DNA of 19,082 bases, taken from NCBI GenBank assembly GCA_031548005.1, contig JAVBRK010000043.1, positions 1 to 19,082 on the forward strand. Reading direction: 5' to 3'. The notes under the pieces were generated by a model. The model saw only the letters and a program-made list of their open reading frames with translations. It was not told the DNA's origin and made no database searches. Below, piece by piece: positions 1 to 8,500 of the stretch. How positions within the stretch are numbered: the first letter of the stretch is position 1; each line of letters begins with the position of its first letter. The translations under genes were made by a program, and so were the position numbers. The DNA is from BNXB01 sp031548005. Its GTDB lineage: Bacteria > Bacteroidota > Bacteroidia > Bacteroidales > Azobacteroidaceae.

Positions 1-1
1 G

Positions 2-748
2 ATAACAAAAGACAAACGCTATCTGGAATTGGGGATGCCTTATGCCGATACCCAATGGGAAGTCCCCGAAAATGCCCAGCCGGAAGAAAAAGAATGGGAC
101 GAAAAAGGATATTCCTGGCAAACACGCCTGTGGATCGATGATATGTATATGATCACCATTGTACAAACCCAAGCCTATAAAGTAACCAAAGACCGGAAAT
201 ACATCGACCGGGCAGCCAAAGAAATGGTAATGTACTTAGATGAGCTACAACGTCCGAACGGACTTTTTTATCATGCACCGGATGTCCCGTACTATTGGGG
301 ACGAGGAAACGGGTGGATGGCAGCCGGGATGGCCGAGTTGCTCCGGTATTTGCCGAAAGACAATAAAGACCGTCCCCGGATCCTGGAAGGGTACCGGACG
401 ATGATGAAAAGTCTGAAGAACTATCAGACCCCAAGCGGTTTATGGAATCAATTGATCGATGAGCCGGATTATTGGGCCGAAACATCCGGATCGGCCATGT
501 TCACTTTTGCTTTCATCATGGGTGTTAAAAACGGATGGTTAGATGCAAAAGAATATGCACCTGCCGCCCGGAAAGCCTGGATGGCTTTAGTTTCCTATAT
601 CGATGAAAATGGCGCTGTAAAAGAAATTTGTGTCGGAACAAATAAAAAGAACGACAAACAATATTACTACGATCGCCCGCGGCGTACCGGTGATTATCAC
701 GGGCAGGCTCCATATCTCTGGTGTACTGTCGCTCTTTTAGAAAAATAA
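2..748 (+). CDS. GH105 unsaturated rhamnogalacturonyl/glucuronyl hydrolase, 5'-truncated by window edge
   Basis: This is the C-terminal 248 residues of a protein whose reading frame is open to base 2, so the start lies upstream. It matches the GH105 (YteR/RhiN-like) (alpha/alpha)6-barrel family. These enzymes remove the 4,5-unsaturated uronic acid that polysaccharide lyases leave at the non-reducing end of pectin oligosaccharides. Visible family signatures are WIDDMYM (codons 131-151, with the conserved catalytic-type Asp), the RGNGWM active-site loop (302-319), YWAETSGSAMF near 472 and a C-terminal YHGQAPYLW stretch. Family members are usually about 350-400 residues, so roughly a third is missing. 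Cellular location cannot be judged without the N-terminus. It is followed by 189 bp of non-coding DNA and then by a GH127-type gene on the same strand. Family assignment is confident; the exact uronide substrate is inferred. Confidence 0.9.
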   Translation: MTKDKRYLELGMPYADTQWEVPENAQPEEKEWDEKGYSWQTRLWIDDMYMITIVQTQAYKVTKDRKYIDRAAKEMVMYLDELQRPNGLFYHAPDVPYYWGRGNGWMAAGMAELLRYLPKDNKDRPRILEGYRTMMKSLKNYQTPSGLWNQLIDEPDYWAETSGSAMFTFAFIMGVKNGWLDAKEYAPAARKAWMALVSYIDENGAVKEICVGTNKKNDKQYYYDRPRRTGDYHGQAPYLWCTVALLEK

Positions 749-937
749 TATAATCGATTGATTATCAATAAATATACAAATAAAAACAAAAATGCACCTT
801 TTATTCTGAGACAATTTTGTTAGTTTTAGACAAAATATTTGTATCGATATCGGATGAATTTGACTATCATTGTAAGTTAAAAAAATTATCGGAAAAGCAT
901 TATCTGAAATAATTCAACAAAAATAAACTATTCATCC
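749..937. other. AT-rich intergenic region with small dyad
   Basis: These 189 bp separate the GH105 gene from the GH127-type gene. A perfect short dyad ATTGAT-T-ATCAAT lies at 757-769, just after the GH105 stop codon. It has no T-run, so it is not a convincing terminator. TTTG at 838-841 and TGAATTTG at 855-862 resemble Bacteroides -33 (TTTG) and -7 (TAnnTTTG) elements, but the second carries a mismatch and the spacer is only 13 bp, short of the usual 19 or so. A separate promoter for the downstream gene is therefore possible but not shown. No small ORF or RNA gene is recognisable. Confidence 0.4.
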
Positions 938-2965
938 ATGAAAAAACGACATCTTTTGCTCAGTCTTTTATGCCTGATTATAATTATCGGTTCATCCTCC
1001 GCCTCAACACCTCCGAATTATCCGAACAACCGGTATCCACTCGTTCAGAAACCATATATGGAACTTCCGTTGGGTAGTATTAAAGCCAAAGGATGGCTTC
1101 TGGAAATGCTGGAACGGCAGAAAAAGGGAGCTACAGGACAAATGGACCAGTTATACCCGTCTGTTATGGGTAACCGGAATGGCTGGTTAGGTGGAGATGG
1201 AGACCAGTGGGAACGTGGGCCTTACTGGATCGACGGATTGCTTCCATTGGCTTATATATTAGACGATAAGCAATTGAAAGACAAAGTACAACCCTGGGTC
1301 GAATGGGCTCTGAACAGCCAACAGGAAACCGGCTATTTTGGTCCTGCCAAAGACTATCCGGGAGAATCAGGGCTTCAACGCGATAATTCGGCCGACTGGT
1401 GGCCAAGAATGGTGGTGCTGAAAATCCTGCAACAGTATTATTCTGCAACAAAAGACCAGCGGGTAATCGGTTTTATGACGAAATATTTTCAGTACCAACT
1501 GAAAACACTCCCCGAAAAACCGTTAGGAAACTGGACCTTCTGGGCGGAATACCGCGCTTGCGACAACCTCCAGGTGGTATACTGGCTATACAATATCACG
1601 GGCGATTCGTTTCTACTGGACCTCGGGAACCTGCTGCACAAACAAAGCTACGATTTTACGGATATGTTCCTTTATCGCGACGACCTGACCCGTTTTAATT
1701 CCATCCATTGTGTGAATCTGGCACAGGGATTGAAAGAACCGGTAATATACTTCCAGCAGTCGCATGACAAAAAGCACCTGGAAGCGGTAAAAAAAGGCTT
1801 GGCTGATATCAAAAAATTCAACGGGCAACCGCAGGGAATGTATGGAGGCGATGAAGGTATTCATGGTAAAAATCCGACCCAGGGATCGGAATTATGCGCA
1901 GCTGTGGAGCTCATGTACTCACTTGAAAAGATGATGGAGATCACCGGGAATCCGGCTTTGGCTGAACACCTGGAGCGAGTCGCATTCAATGCTTTACCGA
2001 CCCAGGTAACAGACGATTTCATGTATAAACAATATTTCCAGCAAGCGAATCAGGTCATGGCCACACGCCATACTCATAATTTTTTTGAAGAACACAGCCA
2101 TGCAGGAACGGATATCTGCTACGGGCTGCTGACCGGATTCCCCTGCTGTATATCCAACATGCACCAGGGATGGCCCAAATTCACCCAAAGCCTGTGGTAT
2201 GCGACCCCCGACAACGGATTAGCTACACTGGTCTATTCTCCGTCGGAGGTAACAGCTAAAGTGGGGAGCGGAATCACAGTAAGGCTGACGGAAACAACGG
2301 CTTATCCGATGGATGATGCCATCCTGTTCTCGTTATCGATACAAGATAAAAAGGTTAGATCCGTAGACTTTCCACTTCACCTGAACATCCCGGGATGGTG
2401 TAAAAAGGCTTCGGTGACTGTGAATGGAAAAGAAGAGCAAACTTTCGATGGGGGAACAGTTGCTATTGTAAAGCGGAACTGGCAAAACGGCGACCGGATA
2501 GAATTAAAACTGCCCATGAAGGTGACCACCAATTTCTGGTATGAAAACTCCATTGCCGTTGAACGCGGACCGCTGGTCTATGGATTGGAGATGGAGGAAA
2601 ACTGGAACCGTAAAGAGGTGGCGGATAATGAAAAAGTCCGCTATGGTGATTTTTATTATGAGGTCACCTCTCCTTCCAAATGGAATTACGGAATCGTAGC
2701 TTTCGACCGGAACAAGACCGCCGATGCTTTCCGGGTAACTGTCGACCAACAGAAACAGAAAAGCATTTATCCGTGGAACATCGAAAATGCTCCGATAAAA
2801 ATTAAAGTAAAAGCAAAGCAAATTCCGTCCTGGCATTTATACAACGAGATGAGCGGGCCACTGCCCTACTCTACCGGGGTAACCAATATGCCGGAAGAGG
2901 AGATTACCCTGATTCCTTATGGTTGTACCAGTTTGAGGATATCGGAATTTCCGTTGGTATGGTAA
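938..2965 (+). CDS. GH127-superfamily (DUF1680) glycosidase, divergent type; beta-L-arabinofuranosidase-like
   Basis: This is a 675-residue exported enzyme with a Sec signal peptide (residues 1 to about 23, hydrophobic LLLSLLCLIIIIGSS) and an (alpha/alpha)6-barrel followed by beta-sandwich domains. In the GH127 prototype HypBA1 a zinc-bound cysteine nucleophile is held by Glu338, Cys340, Cys417 and Cys418, with Glu322 as acid/base. The equivalents here are E318 and C320 (GSELC) and C403-C404 (GFPCC.SN), so the metal-thiolate site is intact. The most likely acid/base is E306 in GGDEG, but it sits 12 rather than 16 residues before the zinc Glu, so this lobe differs from the canonical family. 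DUF1680 relatives include beta-L-arabinofuranosidases and an aceric acid hydrolase of the RG-II pathway, so specificity is open. The ATG start is supported by the signal peptide right behind it. The GH43 gene follows after 31 bp, probably in the same operon. Confidence 0.85.
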   Translation: MKKRHLLLSLLCLIIIIGSSSASTPPNYPNNRYPLVQKPYMELPLGSIKAKGWLLEMLERQKKGATGQMDQLYPSVMGNRNGWLGGDGDQWERGPYWIDGLLPLAYILDDKQLKDKVQPWVEWALNSQQETGYFGPAKDYPGESGLQRDNSADWWPRMVVLKILQQYYSATKDQRVIGFMTKYFQYQLKTLPEKPLGNWTFWAEYRACDNLQVVYWLYNITGDSFLLDLGNLLHKQSYDFTDMFLYRDDLTRFNSIHCVNLAQGLKEPVIYFQQSHDKKHLEAVKKGLADIKKFNGQPQGMYGGDEGIHGKNPTQGSELCAAVELMYSLEKMMEITGNPALAEHLERVAFNALPTQVTDDFMYKQYFQQANQVMATRHTHNFFEEHSHAGTDICYGLLTGFPCCISNMHQGWPKFTQSLWYATPDNGLATLVYSPSEVTAKVGSGITVRLTETTAYPMDDAILFSLSIQDKKVRSVDFPLHLNIPGWCKKASVTVNGKEEQTFDGGTVAIVKRNWQNGDRIELKLPMKVTTNFWYENSIAVERGPLVYGLEMEENWNRKEVADNEKVRYGDFYYEVTSPSKWNYGIVAFDRNKTADAFRVTVDQQKQKSIYPWNIENAPIKIKVKAKQIPSWHLYNEMSGPLPYSTGVTNMPEEEITLIPYGCTSLRISEFPLVW

Positions 2966-2996
2966 ATAAATTGAAACAATATATATTCAAAACATT

Positions 2997-4007
2997 ATGA
3001 GAAAAGTATTAATTGCGATTGCCGGACTGGTATCGATAGGAAGTGTTGCCTTAGCGCAGAAAACAAGCGGAAATCCGATCTTTCCGGGATGGTATGCCGA
3101 CCCGGAAGGAGTCGTTTTTGGAAACGAATACTGGATTTATCCCACAACATCGGCGGAGTATGAAGATCAGACTTTTATGGACGCCTTTTCATCGAAAGAC
3201 CTGGTGCATTGGACTAAACATCCGAAAGTACTCTCCAAGGAAAATATTTCCTGGTTCAAAATGGCTTTGTGGGCTCCTGCCCTAATCCAGGCAAATGGAA
3301 AATATTATTTATTTTTCGGCGCCAACGACATCCAAAACAATGACGAATACGGAGGAATCGGTGTTGCTGTCGCAGATAAACCCGAAGGTCCTTTTAAAGA
3401 CGCTTTGGGAAAGCCTCTGATCGATAGTTTCCACAATGGAGCGCAACCCATCGACCAATTCGTTTTTAAGGACGACGATGGAAGTTATTATATGTATTAT
3501 GGCGGCTGGAGGCATTGCAATATGGTTAAGCTGAGCCCCGATTTATTGAGCCTGGTTCCCTTCGAGGATGGTGAAATGTACAAAGAAGTTACTCCTGAAA
3601 ATTACGTAGAAGGTCCTTTTATGTTGAAAAAGGATGGAAAATATTATTTCATGTGGTCGGAAGGCGGCTGGGGAGGCCCGAATTATAGTGTAGCCTATGC
3701 CATTGCAGATTCGCCTTTCGGGCCATTCAAACGTATCGGTAAAATCCTGCAACAAGATCCGGAAGTCGCTACAAGCGCCGGACATCACTCCGTGATCCAG
3801 GTTCCTGGAAAAGACCAATGGTATGCTATTTACCACCGCAGACCCCTTGGAGATAACGGACGTGACCATCGTGTGACCTGTATCGACCGGATGGAGTTTA
3901 ACCCGGACGGTACCATCAAGCCCATAAAAATTACAAAAGAAGGAGTTGCTCCACAGAAAATAAAGAAAAAAGCAGCAAAGAAAAATAACGGATCAGGGCA
4001 AAAGTAA
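2997..4007 (+). CDS. Secreted GH43 family glycosidase (arabinofuranosidase/xylosidase-like)
   Basis: This is a 336-residue single-domain five-bladed beta-propeller with a cleavable signal peptide ending near residue 20 (SVALA|Q). The three GH43 acidic residues are visible: base D35 in GWYADPEG, pKa-modulating D153 in QPIDQF and acid E205 in YVEGPF. A WAPA motif (about residues 92-95) and the blade-5 HHSV and YHRRP stretches complete the fold. Known members mostly remove alpha-L-arabinofuranose, beta-xylose or exo-galactose; the subfamily cannot be fixed by eye. The protein ends in a lysine-rich tail (KIKKKAAKKNNGSGQK) that looks unrelated to the fold. The last 15 bases overlap, tail to tail, the end of the Wzi-like gene on the other strand. 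The gene lies 31 bp after the GH127-type gene and is likely co-transcribed with it. Confidence 0.9.
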   Translation: MRKVLIAIAGLVSIGSVALAQKTSGNPIFPGWYADPEGVVFGNEYWIYPTTSAEYEDQTFMDAFSSKDLVHWTKHPKVLSKENISWFKMALWAPALIQANGKYYLFFGANDIQNNDEYGGIGVAVADKPEGPFKDALGKPLIDSFHNGAQPIDQFVFKDDDGSYYMYYGGWRHCNMVKLSPDLLSLVPFEDGEMYKEVTPENYVEGPFMLKKDGKYYFMWSEGGWGGPNYSVAYAIADSPFGPFKRIGKILQQDPEVATSAGHHSVIQVPGKDQWYAIYHRRPLGDNGRDHRVTCIDRMEFNPDGTIKPIKITKEGVAPQKIKKKAAKKNNGSGQK

Positions 4008-5462
4008 TCCGGATTTACTGATGCGGATAGAAGCTCCTATGTTATTCCCATACATTGTTCCTTTATCTCCGGCAAGTTGAAGTCCAAGCTTCCAGCCTTT
4101 CCATTTGGATGGTCCGTACTGGCATTCGGCTAATCCGGAGAAGGAATTTTGTTTATCTAATAAAGGACGGTTCATCGTTCCCCAGGAATTCGTCCAGGTA
4201 GCCAATAAACGGTAAGTCAAGCCGTCGACAATATTTCCCGAAAGGCCCAGATGATGGGCCTTTACTCTGTTATTAAGAAAGCCTAATTTACCTTTTTCAT
4301 TATATTCCGGCGAAGGAATCAACGGATTTCCGATGGCTCGTCCCCAATAAGCCCAACCATTAGTATAAATACCGTTATTAAAATAATTGTCAGCGCCTCC
4401 GCCTCTGGCTGGTTGTGCTTCTTGCAACCAATGCATCGTACCGCTCTGATTAGTCGTGTTAATGTATTCAAAAACAATCTTATTCAGATAAAAACTTTTT
4501 AAAAGAGAACATTCCAATCCCCAGTTACCATCTGCCCAGTTAGCAAACTCAAGGCCGGAATTATCTTCAAAATAATGCTGCTTGTAAGCTGCCAGATTGA
4601 ATAATGGGTGCTTATAACCAATTTTGAAATTATAAGTTCCGAGGTGATTTCCCAGCCGGTTAATCATTTCAGAATCCGGAGCATCCTCTCCACCCGAACT
4701 TCCGAATACCACTTTCCAGAAGTCCTTGAATGAATGCGGTAATTCTCCATAATTATGGTAATTGGTCCATCCCCCCCACTGAGCACAATCTTCCAGTCCT
4801 AATAAGAGATAAACCGGGAACTTTTCTTCCGGATCCTCCAGCAGAAAGAAAGCAGACTTATGGTGCAGTAAAACATCAACAGCATAAATAGCCTGAGGAG
4901 ATGGAGATTTCTGACCCATTGTATAATCGTTGTCCAGAAACTTGCCTACTGCAAAATCGCCTTTGAATTGCAGTATGTTTTTAGTAAGAGGTACATATAC
5001 AAAATCAGGGATGCTGATGTTGATCTCAGGGATGGGGCGGGCGTTGGTCGAAAATGAAAAATCGCCCGAACTCAGGTACTTATCAAGCATCGAATGGTAA
5101 TTCTCTTTCGATCCAACGGTCAGGTTCAGCGCCTTGAACGAAATACCGGCATAAAGCTGCTGAGCCAGAAATGCCGGAGAGCGTCCGCTGACCAGCGCCA
5201 GATCGATTCCGGCATCCAACCGGAAGTCGGAATTGAAATGATGCTTCCAGAAAGCGCCTCCCCGAAGATATGCATTGTTGGCCTCAAGAGGAACCAAGCC
5301 ATAATTTCCATTCACGATCCAGGTAGGAGTCCGGTCCTGATAAGCAACAGATGCAAATATTTCTGCATTATAACGGAGACTGTCGTTCGAGGCAAAAGCC
5401 TGTACTGTAAGTAAAAGTCCGACAAAAAGTAAAATTTTCCTGTTCAGTTTTAACATGATCAT
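3993..5462 (-). CDS. Wzi-family (capsule assembly) outer-membrane beta-barrel protein
   Basis: This 489-residue protein has a Sec signal peptide (to about residue 25, LLFVGLLLTVQAFAS) followed by alternating aromatic/polar strands typical of an outer-membrane barrel. The order of landmarks agrees with the Caps_assemb_Wzi family: an N-terminal barrel segment with GLVPLEANNAYLRGG, a LFFLLEDPEE-like insert region, an EDCAQWGG.TNY segment, and the C-terminal NPLIPSPEYN and LSGNI..GLTYRLLATW strands. E. coli Wzi is an outer-membrane lectin that holds capsular polysaccharide on the cell. The Bacteroidales homologues are poorly characterised. The start may be Met1 or Met3 (5456); neither changes the signal peptide. 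It lies 79 bp downstream of the HTCS gene on the same strand and has its own candidate promoter in that gap. A role in binding or retaining glycan at the surface is inferred from family and context. Confidence 0.85.
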   Translation of the reverse strand: MIMLKLNRKILLFVGLLLTVQAFASNDSLRYNAEIFASVAYQDRTPTWIVNGNYGLVPLEANNAYLRGGAFWKHHFNSDFRLDAGIDLALVSGRSPAFLAQQLYAGISFKALNLTVGSKENYHSMLDKYLSSGDFSFSTNARPIPEINISIPDFVYVPLTKNILQFKGDFAVGKFLDNDYTMGQKSPSPQAIYAVDVLLHHKSAFFLLEDPEEKFPVYLLLGLEDCAQWGGWTNYHNYGELPHSFKDFWKVVFGSSGGEDAPDSEMINRLGNHLGTYNFKIGYKHPLFNLAAYKQHYFEDNSGLEFANWADGNWGLECSLLKSFYLNKIVFEYINTTNQSGTMHWLQEAQPARGGGADNYFNNGIYTNGWAYWGRAIGNPLIPSPEYNEKGKLGFLNNRVKAHHLGLSGNIVDGLTYRLLATWTNSWGTMNRPLLDKQNSFSGLAECQYGPSKWKGWKLGLQLAGDKGTMYGNNIGASIRISKSGLLLP

Positions 5463-5479
5463 ATCAATAATATATGGTA

Positions 5480-5509
5480 CAAACTTAGTTAAAAATCATA
5501 AATTACAAT
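5480..5509 (-). promoter_or_regulatory. Candidate Bacteroides-type promoter for the Wzi-like gene
   Basis: Read on the minus strand, ATTG (5509-5506, one mismatch to the -33 TTTG) is followed after 18 bp by TAAGTTTG (5487-5480), a full match to the -7 consensus TAnnTTTG. The start codon at 5462 lies 17 bp beyond the -7 element, giving a short leader. This suggests the Wzi-like gene can be transcribed independently of the regulator in front of it. The assignment is from pattern only. Confidence 0.5.
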
Positions 5510-5541
5510 CCACTTGAATAAAATAAATTACCAAAATATCT

Positions 5542-8500
5542 TTAACCTTTCTTCTGCTTGACAAATTCAGACGGTTTCATTCCAAATTGTTTCAAAAAAC
5601 TCGAGGAAAAATAAGACGGGGCTGAAAAACCTGTCAGATAGGCCACTTCTTTAACAGAAAGCTTATCGTTGAGTAGTAATTCGGCGGCTTTTTTAAGACG
5701 TGTCAGGCGGATAAACTCATTGGGGTTCATATCGCATACGCCCTTCATTTTCCGGTAGAGGCTAGACACGCTTATTCCTGCGGCGCTTGCTAAGTATTCC
5801 ACATTCAAACCGGGATCGGATATTTTTTCCATAATCACATCGTTCAGCATTTTCAGAAAATCCTCATCGGCTTTCGTAGATGCAATGGTGTTGGAATAAA
5901 CCAATGGAGTTTGTGTAAATACCTTCAGCAATTTCTCCCTGCTTGAAAGCAGATTGGAAATCTGAGCCAATAAATGATCAGTAGAGAAAGGCTTACTGAT
6001 ATAAGCATCCGCTCCGGTTTCCAATCCTTCAATCCGGCTCTGGATATTTTGCCTGGCTGTAAGCAGGATAAACGGGATATGGCTGTAATTCACATCGGAT
6101 TTCACCATCCGGCAAAATTCAAGGCCATCCATCACCGGCATGCTGATATCTGAAATGATAAGATTTATTATATTTTTCGTCAGTTTCTCCATAGCCTCTT
6201 TTCCGTTAACAGCTTTCAGTACCCGGTAGTTTCCCGATAATTCTTTTGTAACATAATCGAGCATTTCTTTTTCGTCCTCAACGAGTAAAACTACCGGCAG
6301 AGTATGTGTATTTTCCGGAGCAGGAAACAGATTCTCATCCACTTCTTCTCCGGAACTGGACGGCATGGCTTTCAGACTAACCGATACCTCCTGGCGTTTA
6401 GGCAATCTCAGCACAAAAGAATTGAAAGCCCTCTCTGTAACATCCAAATAAAGGACACCATTATGCAATTCGGCCAGCAATCGTCCGAGGTACAATCCGA
6501 TTCCGGTACCTTTAGGCGTTGTTACCAAACCATACCGGTAGTCTTCGGCACGGAAAAACAACTCGAATATTTTCTCTTTTATTTCGGCAGGAACCAGGGG
6601 GCCATCACTATTCACACGGATTTCAAAAAAGTCGGTTTCCCCGGCATGGAGCGATACGGTGATCTCCTTTTCTGCAAATTTAAGGGCATTGGTAAACAAA
6701 TTACTCAATATTTTGGTGAGGGCTTCCCGGTCTACAATCGCCTCGTACTCTTCCGGTTCCGACTTCAGATTAAAAGACAATCTTTTTTCTGTCGCTACCG
6801 GGGTAAAGCGGATGTAGGTTTCTTTCAGCAGCCCGGCAACATCGACCGGAGTAAAGTTCAGTTTCATACCTTCCATTTCAGCTTTCCTGAAATCCAAAAG
6901 CTGGTTGGTCAGATCGAGTAACCGGTTGGTATTTTTCTGCATGATCTCTAAGCTTTCTTTATCGGAAGCATCCCTTTCTGATTTCATAATCCGGTCGAGA
7001 GGCCCTTTAATTAAAGTCAATGGTGTCCGGATCTCGTGGGCAATATGCGTAAAAAAGCTGATCTTAGCATTCAGGAGCTCCTGTTGCTTCAGATCCTCCA
7101 TCTTTTCGAGCTTGAGTTTATTCTGCAGTTTAATCCGCTGAGTGTAAAACTTCAATACAGTATAAACAGCAAATCCGGCTAAAATAAAATATAACAAGTA
7201 TGCCCAGCCTGTGCGCCAGACAGGAGGATGAATAATGATCCGCAATGTTTTCTCCTGCTCCATCCACTCTCCGTTTCCGTTTGTCGCCTTCAGACGAAAA
7301 AGATATTCTCCGGGAGGTAAATTGGTATAATAGGCTTTGCGGTGAGTCTTCAGGTATGTCCACTGCTTGTCGATTCCATCCAGAATATACCGGAATTCAT
7401 TCATATCCGGCGACGTAAAACTAAGCGCTGCAAAATCGATGGTGAATGTCGATTTATCGTACGGAAGTTCGATCTTATCAGCATACAATATCGATTGTCT
7501 GGACCCTTTTTCATCTTTCGGCACCAATTCTTCATTGAAAACCTCAAATCCGGTAATGTATACCGGAGGATTAAAATCGCTTTTACGAAAACTTTCAGGT
7601 ACAAAAGCGATCATCCCATTGATAGTCCCGAAATACATCTTTCCAAACTTGTCTTTATATCCGGAATTATAATTGAACTGATTATTCGTTAACCCATCGG
7701 CAGTAGAGTAACGTTTTATAGTTTCTGTTTCGGGGTTGAAACACAACAACCCGTTGGACGTCGTTATCCACAGGTCGCCTTTGGAATCCTCCAGTATCTT
7801 ATAAACGAAATTGCTGGGCAAGCCATTTTTTGTCGTATACCATTTAAACTGACCGGTTTCTGTATCCAGGCGGCCAAAACCCTCCCCCCGGGTCGTGATC
7901 CAGAGGCGATATTGGCTGTCTTCAAAAACGTTACTTACAGCATTAGACGAGATGGAGCCCGGATCGCTTTCATTGTGCTTATAATTTCCCGTTGTTCCGT
8001 CCTTCTTTTTGTAAAACAGGCCATTATTAAGAGTGGAAATCCAGAAAGTTCCATTATGATCTTCACAAAAGTTATATACGAACGAATTCGGCGCCATATC
8101 GGACAGATAGCTGAATAATCCTGTTTCCGGATTGTATTGATAAACTCCGGATATGGTTCCCAAAAGTACCTTTCCATCCGGCATTCTGAAGATTGTAATG
8201 ACAAAATTTGTTTTCAGATCTCCGGGTTTGTAGCCAGCTTCAAAACGCTTTATAATTTTGTCCGACTGTGTATCGAAAACATCCACTCCATGATCGAAAT
8301 ACCCGATCCACAAGCGGTTACCATCCACCATCAATCCATGCAAATTAAGTCCGGAGACATTTCCGGAAGTACTGTTTGGAGAAAAATGGGTAAATTTTCC
8401 TGTTTGCGGGTTGAATTTATTCAATCCGGCATCTTCCATTCCGATCCAGATATTTCCGGACTTATCTCCTACAATTTCCCTTACAACATTACCTTTCAGA

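Noticed and set aside
29..31. Start of the GH105 gene at base 29
   Set aside because: The codon is TTG inside a frame open to base 2, and the encoded part begins mid-domain; the gene is truncated by the window edge.
757..769. ATTGAT-T-ATCAAT dyad as a terminator for GH105
   Set aside because: The stem is only 6 bp of mostly A-T pairs and no T-run follows.
6304..6921. 205-codon plus-strand reading frame inside the regulator gene
   Set aside because: It lies antisense to conserved HisKA/HATPase/receiver coding sequence, and its translation shows no domain or signal; it is a shadow of the regulator.
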